Source: Anaerolineae bacterium (lineage in GTDB: Bacteria > Chloroflexota > Anaerolineae > 4572-78). Taken from it: a stretch of 9,518 bases of DNA. The notes under the pieces are model-generated. The model worked only from the letters and a program-made list of their open reading frames with translations, had not been told where the DNA came from and ran no database searches. Below, one piece after another: positions 1 through 5,309 of the stretch. A program made the translations under genes and the position numbers. Positions within the stretch are counted from its first letter, which is position 1. The number at the start of each line of letters is the position of its first letter. The stretch is taken from NCBI GenBank assembly GCA_027022125.1, contig JALVZI010000299.1, positions 1-9,518 of the forward strand. The letters run 5' to 3'.

Positions 1-28
1 ATTGTTCATCATTCATTATTCATTGAAT
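1..28 (+). repeat. Heptad array of the ATTCATT type at the 3' end of the ABC gene
   Basis: Four 7-nt units (1-7, 8-14, 15-21, 22-28) are variants of ATTCATT. The ABC stop codon (9-11, read on the minus strand) and the codons for its last residues lie inside this array. The array probably continues left of the window. The same unit type recurs at 1966-1979 (inverted) and 2289-2308. Confidence 0.6.
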
Positions 29-1949
29 CAGGTGCGTCTTCCACCAATTGCGAATGGTAAATTTCGGCGTAAATGGGGCTGTTTTCCATCAATTCCGCGT
101 GTGTGCCTCGCGCGGCGATTCGCCCGCGGTCGAGCACCAAAATTTGGTCGGCGTTCATCACCGTGCTGATGCGCTGGGCAATCACAAAACTGGTGCGACC
201 CTCCATCAGCCGGTTCAGCGCGCGCTGAATTTTCGCTTCGGTGGTCAAATCCACACTGGATGTGGCTTCATCCAAAATGAGCACTTTCGGGTTGAGCAGC
301 AGCGCCCGCGCGATGGCGATGCGCTGTTTCTGCCCGCCACTGAGTGTCGCGCCCCGCTCGCCGACGCGGGTTTCATACCCGTCGGGGAACGATTCGATGA
401 ATTCATGCGCGGCGGCGGCTTTCGCTGCGGCAATCACGTCATCCAGTGTGGCGTCGGGCTTGCCGAAAGCGATATTTTCGCGAATGCTGCCGCTGAAAAG
501 CGTGGTTTCCTGCAAAACCACGCCAATCTGCCGCCGCAGCGAATCGAGCGTGACATCGCGCAAATCGTACCCGTCAATGGTGATGCGTCCGGCGGTGGGG
601 TCGTAAAATCGGGGTATCAAATTGATGATGGTCGTTTTGCCCGAGCCGGTCGCGCCGAGCAGCGCCACCGTTTCGCCGGCATTCGTTTCAAACGAAACAT
701 CCTGCAACACGGGGTCGCCGCTTTCAAAATAGCGGAAAGAGACATTTTCAAAAACCACTCGCCCGGCGATGGGGGGCAATTCGATGGCGTCCGGTTTATC
801 GGTAACATCGTTTTTCGCGTCCAGAATTTCAAAAATGCGGGTGGCGGATGCCGATGCCTGTCCAAATTGGGTGATAATCATACCGAATTGCGCCACGGGC
901 ATAAAAAGATACACCAGATACAGACTGAATTCCTGCCATTCACCCAGCGTCAGTGTGCCGCCGATGATTTGTCTGCCGCCAAAATAGAGGGTAGTTGCCT
1001 GCCCCAAATTGGCTATCAGAAAAATTACCGGAAACAGAAAGGTGAACACGCGGGCGATAACCAACTGCTGGTTCATCAAATCATCGGCGGCGCGCTCAAA
1101 TTTTGCCTGCTCGGTTTTTTCGCGGGCGAAGGCTTTTATCACTTTGATGCCCGCCAGATTTTCCTGCAAAATGGTGTTCAGTTTGGAGAGTTTCTGCTGC
1201 ACTTTGGTGAACAGCGGTTGGATGATACTGCCGAAAAAGAGAAAGAGTATCAGCGCGACGGGCAGAATCCACAGGGTGTACAGCGCCAGCGCGGCATTGG
1301 TGGTGAACAGAATGATGAGTGTGCCCGACAGTAGAATGATAGCGCCAACCAGTTGCAGCAATCCCTGCCCGATGAACAGCCGCACTTTTTCAACATCATC
1401 GGTGGCGCGCACCATCAATTGCCCGGTTTGATTGCGGTCGTGATATGAAAATGAGAGCCGCTGAATTTTGGCATACAAATCGTTGCGCAAATCATACGCC
1501 ACGTGCTGCGAATTTTTTTCCGCCCAGAATGCCTGCAAAAAAGCGAAGACACCGCGCAGAGCGGCAAATACCACAATTGCGCCGACTGCCTGCCACAGCG
1601 CGCGGGGCGCGTCTGCCTGCGTTTGGGTGAAATGTGCCAGCAGTTGGTCAATCGACCAGTTGGTGGGCAGTTTGAGAAAATCCAGCAATTGCGGCAGCAC
1701 CATACGGCTGATGGCGGCGGGCATTTTGGGCAGTTGTTCCAGCATCAAATTCGCCACCACACCGCCGGTGATGGTGTCTATCATATTGCTGACCATACGC
1801 GGCACTGCCAGTTGCGCCAGTGTGGCAATCAGCAGAAAAACATACGGTAGCAGGGCTTCGGTGCGGTGGCGAGCCAGATATTTTACGGCGCGGCGCATAG
1901 CGTTTCGCTGCGCGGCTTTTTGTTGGGGAGAAGGTTTTTTTCGTTTCAA
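9..1949 (-). CDS. ABC exporter half-transporter (TMD-NBD), probable multidrug/lipid exporter subunit
   Basis: This is a 646-residue membrane ABC exporter half with an N-terminal six-helix transmembrane domain (roughly residues 30-330) and a C-terminal nucleotide-binding domain. Visible NBD motifs are Walker A GATGSGKTT (Lys438), a Q-loop in VVLQETTLF, signature LSGGQ (536-540), and Walker B LILDEATS with catalytic Glu561. The switch loop reads FVIAQRIST, with Gln592 where most exporters have His. Such a change is typical of one half of heterodimeric exporters, so a partner half is probably encoded to the left. The loop between TM1 and TM2 (about residues 61-119) is unusually long. The start is a TTG at 1947-1949, five bases after GGAGG (minus strand, 1955-1959). 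The next in-frame ATG (1896-1898) lacks a ribosome binding site, and upstream codons are repeat DNA. The stop and last residues (SMNNE) lie in a heptad repeat. Substrate cannot be predicted. Confidence 0.93.
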   Translation of the reverse strand: MKRKKPSPQQKAAQRNAMRRAVKYLARHRTEALLPYVFLLIATLAQLAVPRMVSNMIDTITGGVVANLMLEQLPKMPAAISRMVLPQLLDFLKLPTNWSIDQLLAHFTQTQADAPRALWQAVGAIVVFAALRGVFAFLQAFWAEKNSQHVAYDLRNDLYAKIQRLSFSYHDRNQTGQLMVRATDDVEKVRLFIGQGLLQLVGAIILLSGTLIILFTTNAALALYTLWILPVALILFLFFGSIIQPLFTKVQQKLSKLNTILQENLAGIKVIKAFAREKTEQAKFERAADDLMNQQLVIARVFTFLFPVIFLIANLGQATTLYFGGRQIIGGTLTLGEWQEFSLYLVYLFMPVAQFGMIITQFGQASASATRIFEILDAKNDVTDKPDAIELPPIAGRVVFENVSFRYFESGDPVLQDVSFETNAGETVALLGATGSGKTTIINLIPRFYDPTAGRITIDGYDLRDVTLDSLRRQIGVVLQETTLFSGSIRENIAFGKPDATLDDVIAAAKAAAAHEFIESFPDGYETRVGERGATLSGGQKQRIAIARALLLNPKVLILDEATSSVDLTTEAKIQRALNRLMEGRTSFVIAQRISTVMNADQILVLDRGRIAARGTHAELMENSPIYAEIYHSQLVEDAPDSMNNE

Positions 1950-1959
1950 AAATGCCTCC
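1947..1959 (-). promoter_or_regulatory. Ribosome binding site fixing a TTG start for the ABC exporter
   Basis: On the minus strand GGAGG (1955-1959) is followed by five bases and then TTG (1947-1949), in frame with the exporter. The same GGAGG-N5-start arrangement precedes the acyl-CoA synthetase (3147-3157) and pheS (8950-8940), so the spacing is consistent in this genome. This supports TTG over the upstream ATG near 2060, which would translate tandem repeat DNA, and over the downstream ATG at 1898. Confidence 0.8.
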
Positions 1960-1965
1960 GGTTCA

Positions 1966-2049
1966 ATGAATAATGAAAAATGGACTGTAAAACGTGATGC
2001 GTGAAACGTGATGCGTGATGCGTGAAACGTGATGCGTGATGCATAATGC
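1966..2049 (-). repeat. Heptad tandem array upstream of the ABC gene (TCACGCA / TCACGTT units)
   Basis: Twelve 7-nt units run in one register. The core 1991-2039 contains seven perfect units of two kinds, AACGTGA (A) and TGCGTGA (B), in the order A B A B B A B on the plus strand. Toward the gene the units change to the ATTCATT type, ending about six bases before the GGAGG of the ABC gene. Read as codons, it gives a repeating HASRITF heptapeptide that extends the ABC reading frame artificially. Confidence 0.85.
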
Positions 2050-2097
2050 AAAACCAACAAACATTGTCGGCAACAAACCCAATTCTCTTGAAAAATC

Positions 2098-2154
2098 GTA
2101 GAGGCAGTCCCTTGTGGCTACCCTGTTCCGGGCGACCACAAGGGTCGCCCCTAC
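2098..2154. repeat. 57-nt imperfect inverted-repeat (hairpin) element
   Basis: Arms 2098-2123 and 2130-2154 are complementary except for a few positions and one bulge, around a six-base loop (TGTTCC). The ends read GTAGAGGC and GCCCCTAC, and both arms contain the pair CCCTTGTGG / CCACAAGGG. Elements with a GTAGGGGCGA end and a CCTTGTGGTCGCCC arm are, from memory, dispersed repeats in many environmental bacteria. When read as protein they give GDPCGRP-like peptides. It sits between marR and the ABC gene, both transcribed leftward, so its RNA hairpin could attenuate or stabilise a shared transcript. Confidence 0.8.
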
Positions 2155-2217
2155 ATATCAAACGAATATCTGGCTTGATTTTGTAATAAGGAACGGATTT
2201 ACGACCGGGCGAATCAC

Positions 2218-2308
2218 CAATCTCTAATCTCCAATCAACCGTCAGCCCAATGTCACGTTTCACTCATCACTCATCACGTTTCATAATTCACTATTCATTA
2301 TTCATTTT
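2218..2308 (+). repeat. Heptad tandem array at the 3' end of marR
   Basis: Thirteen 7-nt units run in one register: CAATCTC-like units first, then TCACGTT and TCACTCA units, then TCACTAT and TCATTAT units. The array enters the marR coding sequence: the stop (TAA, minus strand, 2298-2300) and the final codons (NE) are repeat DNA. In orientation it mirrors the array at 1966-2049. The DNA at 2155-2217, between it and the hairpin, shows no gene or convincing promoter. Confidence 0.8.
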
Positions 2309-2741
2309 GAATTTGTTCCGCCGCTTCGGTGAGCGTTTGCAGCGCATCAGCGATGATGGCACGCTGGTCGGCATCCAGCGCACAGGTCAGGTCTTCCATC
2401 CATTTGCGGCGAGCGTCGATGGTGCGGCGCACGACGGCTTCACCGGCGGGGGTGAGTGTGAGCAGTTTGGCGCGGCGGTCGGCGGGATTTTCGGCGCGCG
2501 CCAGCAACCCGAGATGCACCAGCCGGTCGGTCATTTGGCTGGCAGCGGCGCGGCTGATGCCCAGATGCTCGCTGATCAGCGACAGTCCGCACTCGCCGTG
2601 ATGGTAAAGGCGCATCAGTGCCCACAGTTGCGACGGCGACAGCCCAGTTTCGTCCATCGTGCGTTTAAATTGGTGCATCGAACTGCGGGTAAAAACTTTC
2701 GCCCACCGCTGTAACACTTCCGATAAATCACCTTGTGACAT
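2298..2741 (-). CDS. MarR-family winged-helix transcriptional regulator
   Basis: This 147-residue protein has the length and pattern of MarR repressors, which act as DNA-binding dimers that release DNA on binding small ligands such as phenolics or drugs. The helix-turn-helix covers about residues 53-80 (LSLISEHLGISRAAASQM), followed by the wing with a conserved DRR at 88-90 and LTLTPAG. The flanking N- and C-terminal helices form the family's dimerisation region. The start ATG (2739-2741) follows GAGGG seven bases upstream. The gene lies upstream of, and in the same direction as, the ABC exporter. Such pairs commonly have the regulator controlling itself and the pump, but here 348 nt of repeats and a hairpin separate them. 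A palindrome overlaps its own promoter, suggesting autorepression. The ligand is unknown. The last two codons are repeat DNA. Confidence 0.93.
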   Translation of the reverse strand: MSQGDLSEVLQRWAKVFTRSSMHQFKRTMDETGLSPSQLWALMRLYHHGECGLSLISEHLGISRAAASQMTDRLVHLGLLARAENPADRRAKLLTLTPAGEAVVRRTIDARRKWMEDLTCALDADQRAIIADALQTLTEAAEQIQNE

Positions 2742-2751
2742 AATTAAGCCC

Positions 2752-2783
2752 TCAATATAGTTAAGCGCACTTAATCATATTGA
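2752..2783. promoter_or_regulatory. 32-bp palindrome, probable MarR operator
   Basis: The two 16-nt halves (2752-2767 and 2768-2783) match as reverse complements at 13 of 16 positions. The outer arms are TCAATAT / ATATTGA and the inner arms TTAAG / CTTAA around CGCA. The site lies directly upstream of marR, covers its -10 box and lies a few bases upstream of its ribosome binding site. Size, symmetry and position fit a dimeric MarR operator acting by autorepression. Binding is inferred, not shown. Confidence 0.7.
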
Positions 2784-2801
2784 CCACTTCACTATTGTCA
2801 A
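2774..2801 (-). promoter_or_regulatory. Sigma-70-type promoter of marR
   Basis: On the minus strand a perfect -35 TTGACA (2796-2801) is separated by 16 bp from the -10 TATGAT (2774-2779, five of six consensus). Transcription would start near 2767, giving a leader of about 25 nt before the ATG at 2741. The -10 lies within the palindrome at 2752-2783. Confidence 0.75.
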
Positions 2802-2817
2802 AAACCGCGCGGATTTT

Positions 2818-2845
2818 TTGTATACCGGTTGCCTTTCGTTACAAT
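2818..2845 (+). promoter_or_regulatory. Possible promoter for the acyl-CoA synthetase gene
   Basis: A TACAAT -10 (2840-2845, five of six) follows a weak -35 TTGTAT (2818-2823) at 16 bp. It would give a leader of about 300 nt that includes the arrays and hairpins described below. No better plus-strand promoter was seen between 2742 and 3156, but the -35 is poor, so this is tentative. Confidence 0.3.
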
Positions 2846-2851
2846 AGATGA

Positions 2852-2892
2852 ACGAGCCGGCAATTCAGCGATTCAACGAGTCGGCGAATTCA
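2852..2892 (+). repeat. Octanucleotide degenerate tandem array
   Basis: Units of eight bases begin at 2852, 2860, 2868, 2876 and 2884 (the last has nine), with an approximate consensus RCGATTCR. Examples are GCGATTCA and ACGAGTCG. The period is 8, not the 7 seen elsewhere in the window. It is intergenic, between divergent marR and the acyl-CoA synthetase gene. Confidence 0.6.
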
Positions 2893-2939
2893 CTATCTCT
2901 ATAAACTTGTTGAAACTTTTTGTGTGACTGAAATTCAGC

Positions 2940-2967
2940 CACAAATTTTCACAGACTTCACGGATTT
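2940..2967 (+). repeat. Nonanucleotide degenerate tandem array
   Basis: Three units begin with CAC: CACAAATTTT (2940-2949), CACAGACTT (2950-2958) and CACGGATTT (2959-2967), a 9-nt period with one extra T in the first. It lies directly before the hairpin element at 2971. With only three units, chance similarity cannot be excluded. Confidence 0.45.
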
Positions 2968-2970
2968 AAT

Positions 2971-3049
2971 GTCATTCCGGAAATTTCCGCAGGAAATTAT
3001 CCGGAATCCACAGTAAGAAGTGATAGATTCCCGCTTTCGCGGGAATGAC
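2971..3049. repeat. Two-hairpin palindromic intergenic element with GTCATTCC ends
   Basis: The 79-nt element begins GTCATTCCGG and ends CGGGAATGAC, so its ends are inverted repeats. Inside are two hairpins. The first pairs ATTCCGGAAATTTCC (2974-2988) with its near complement ending at 3007, around GCA. The second pairs ATTCCCGC (3027-3034) with GCGGGAAT (3039-3046) around TTTC. Repeats of this GTCATTCCCGC...GCGGGAAT kind are widespread REP-like or dRS3-like elements, and their minus-strand translation gives the familiar spurious RHSRESGN peptide. It is not a gene. In RNA it could form strong structure in the synthetase leader. Confidence 0.8.
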
Positions 3050-3111
3050 GTAACCCAAAATCAGAATTGATTGCGGTAATTTTTTTGCATCGGCAAAAAG
3101 TTTCAATCAGT

Positions 3112-3141
3112 TCTATCTCTATCTCTATCCCTATCTCTATC
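3112..3141 (+). repeat. Hexanucleotide microsatellite next to a ribosome binding site
   Basis: Five consecutive 6-nt units (four TCTATC and one CCTATC) end five bases before AGGAGG (3146-3151) of the synthetase gene. If an upstream ATG at 3067 were used, they would encode alternating Ser-Ile residues, but the strong ribosome binding site shows they are untranslated leader. Copy-number change would alter leader length without shifting any frame. Confidence 0.75.
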
Positions 3142-3156
3142 CCGCAGGAGGCTTCA

Positions 3157-5223
3157 ATGTTGGCTCCCTTTTTTTCCCCGAAAGGCGTTGCCGTCATCGG
3201 CGCATCGCGCGAAAGCCATAAATTGGGTTATGGCGTGGTGCGAAATCTGGTTGAACACAAATTTCCCGGTAAAGTTTATCCGGTGCATCCCACCGCCACC
3301 GAAATTTTGGGGCGAAAATGCTATCCCACCATCGCCGCGGTGCCCGACCCGGTGGATTTGGCAATCATCATCGTTGCCGCGCCGAAAGTGCCCGCTGCTG
3401 TGGCAGCGTGCGGACAGCGCGGCATCCAACACGTCATTGTGCCCAGCGGCGGTTTCCGCGAAGCGGGTGAAAAAGGAGTCGCGCTGGAAGCGGAACTCGC
3501 CGCCACCGCCGAAAAATACGGTGTGAAAGTGATGGGTCCCAACTGCATCGGTAGTATTGACACCCATACCCCGCTGAACACCACGTTTGTGGTCGGTATG
3601 CCAAAACCGGGTGACATCGCGTTTGTGTCGCAATCGGGCGCGATGTGCGCCGTGGTGATTGACTGGGCGCAGGGGAAAGGTATCGGCTTTTCGCGCATCG
3701 TCAGTCTGGGCAATCAGGTCGGCGTCACCGAAACCGAAACGCTGGCAGCGGTGGGCGACGACCCGAACACCCGCGTCATCACCCTTTATATGGAAGGCGT
3801 CAGCGATGGTGCGGCGTTCATCCGCACCGCCACGGAAGTTTCGCGCAAAAAGCCGATTGTCGCCATCAAAGGGGGACGCGGCAAAGGGGGGGCGCAGGCG
3901 GTGGCATCGCACACCGGCTCGCTGGCGGGCAGCACCGAAGCGTATGACGCGGCATTTGCCCACGCCGGCGTACTGCGCGCCAACTCGATGCAGGAAATGT
4001 TCAACTGGGCGCGCGCGCTGGCGTGGCAACCCCTGCCGAAAGGCAATCGCGTCGCCGTGCTGACCCACGCCGGCGGTCCCGGCATTATGGCGGTGGATGC
4101 CATCGAAGCCGTCGGGCTGGAACTTGCCCCGCTAACCGCCGAAACGCAATCCACCCTGAAAAAGCAACTACCGCCCGCCGCCAGTGTCCACAATCCGGTG
4201 GATATTCTGGCAGGACCCGGCGTGGGCACGTATGCGCTGGCGCTGGAGGCATTGCTCACCGACCCCAACGTGGATGCGGTGCTGGTCATTATGGCGCCCA
4301 ATGACTGGTTTTTGCCCACCAGCCTCGCCGACACCGTCGCCGATATTGCCGCGCGCCATCGCAAACCGGTGCTAACCGCCATTATGGGCGAAACATCCAC
4401 CGCCAGCGATGAAGCCCGCGCCATGCTCAGCCGCCGCCGCATTCCGAATTTCACCTTCCCGGAAGAAGCCCCATCCGCGCTTGCTGCGATGTGGGCGCGC
4501 CGCCGCTGGCTCGATGCGCAGGAAGATGCACCCGCCGCGCCACAGAATTTCGACCGCGCCGGAGTGGAATCGGCGCTGAATGCGGGAGATTTCGCCGCCG
4601 CGCTCGCCGCCGCCGGTATCGCACTGCCACCGGCGGAATTTGCCGCCACTCCCGCCGACGCGGTTCGGCTGGCGGAAACGATGGGCTATCCCGTGGCGCT
4701 GAAACTCGTTTCGGCGGACATCACCCACAAATCGGATGTGGGCGGGGTCGTTTTAAATTTGGGGGATGGGGAATCGGTGGCACGTGCCTTCGGGCAGATT
4801 ATGGACGCCGCGCGTGCCGCGAATCCGGCGGCAAAATTGGATGGGGTGTTAGTGCAGAAAATGCTGTCCGGCGGGCAGGAACTCATCATCGGCGCGCGGC
4901 GCGACCCGCAATTCGGCGCGCTGGCGCTGGTCGGCACGGGCGGGGTGGAAGTGGAACTGGTGCGCGATGTCGCCACGGCGATTGCGCCGCTGTCGCCCGC
5001 GCAGGCGGCGCGTCTGCTGGATGAAACCATCGCCGGAAAACGTCTGTACGGCTGGCGAAACATCCCCCCGGCAGACCGCGCCGCCGTGATTGATGCGCTG
5101 GTGCGGCTATCGTGGCTGGCAGCGGAATTTCCCCGCGTCGCCGAGGTGGAAATCAACCCGTTTTTCGCGCTGGCGGCGGGTGGTTTCGCCGTGGATGTGC
5201 GGGGAAGGGTGGAGATTGGTTGA
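3157..5223 (+). CDS. Acetate/acyl-CoA ligase (ADP-forming), fused alpha-beta subunits
   Basis: This 688-residue protein belongs to the NDP-forming acyl-CoA synthetase family. It interconverts acyl-CoA + ADP + Pi with acid + CoA + ATP in the cytoplasm. Domain order: a CoA-binding Rossmann domain (from residue 8, GVAVIGAS, with GPNCIG near 128), a ligase domain carrying SHTGS with the phospho-relay His252, a further succinyl-CoA-synthetase-like domain starting near 293 (VAVLTHAGGPG), then from about 460 an ATP-grasp domain with ITHKSDVGG (His524, second relay histidine) and a C-terminal EVEINPFF metal/ATP segment. Both relay histidines and the full fused length are present, so it should be active. 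Acetate, propionate or a branched-chain acid are all possible substrates. The ATG at 3157 follows AGGAGG by five bases; the upstream in-frame ATG at 3067 would read through a microsatellite. It is a lone gene, divergent from marR and convergent with pheT. Confidence 0.93.
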   Translation: MLAPFFSPKGVAVIGASRESHKLGYGVVRNLVEHKFPGKVYPVHPTATEILGRKCYPTIAAVPDPVDLAIIIVAAPKVPAAVAACGQRGIQHVIVPSGGFREAGEKGVALEAELAATAEKYGVKVMGPNCIGSIDTHTPLNTTFVVGMPKPGDIAFVSQSGAMCAVVIDWAQGKGIGFSRIVSLGNQVGVTETETLAAVGDDPNTRVITLYMEGVSDGAAFIRTATEVSRKKPIVAIKGGRGKGGAQAVASHTGSLAGSTEAYDAAFAHAGVLRANSMQEMFNWARALAWQPLPKGNRVAVLTHAGGPGIMAVDAIEAVGLELAPLTAETQSTLKKQLPPAASVHNPVDILAGPGVGTYALALEALLTDPNVDAVLVIMAPNDWFLPTSLADTVADIAARHRKPVLTAIMGETSTASDEARAMLSRRRIPNFTFPEEAPSALAAMWARRRWLDAQEDAPAAPQNFDRAGVESALNAGDFAAALAAAGIALPPAEFAATPADAVRLAETMGYPVALKLVSADITHKSDVGGVVLNLGDGESVARAFGQIMDAARAANPAAKLDGVLVQKMLSGGQELIIGARRDPQFGALALVGTGGVEVELVRDVATAIAPLSPAQAARLLDETIAGKRLYGWRNIPPADRAAVIDALVRLSWLAAEFPRVAEVEINPFFALAAGGFAVDVRGRVEIG

Positions 5224-5263
5224 TTGGCTACTTCAGTGGGGAAACACGCATCCCGAGTAACGA

Positions 5264-5276
5264 TTTGTGACACAAA
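5264..5276. other. Small palindrome between convergent genes, possible weak bidirectional terminator
   Basis: TTTGTGACACAAA is a perfect 6+1+6 palindrome in the 86-nt gap between the 3' ends of the synthetase (5223) and pheT (5310). No strong T-tract follows on either strand, so termination here is only a possibility. Nothing else is visible in the gap. Confidence 0.25.
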
Positions 5277-5309
5277 GTGCGTATCGAAGGGCGTTTTCCT
5301 CTTTCCGGC

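Noticed and set aside
1946..2263. A 105-codon minus-strand frame between marR and the ABC gene
   Set aside because: It translates heptads (repeating HHASRFT) and the 57-nt hairpin (GDPCGRP), so it is repeat DNA, not a protein.
1966..2308. CRISPR array
   Set aside because: Units are 7 nt and contiguous, with no 25-40 nt repeats separated by unique spacers and no cas genes nearby.
2997..3197. A 66-codon minus-strand frame containing RHSRESGNL
   Set aside because: This is the familiar spurious translation of the GTCATTCC palindromic element and runs antisense into the synthetase start.
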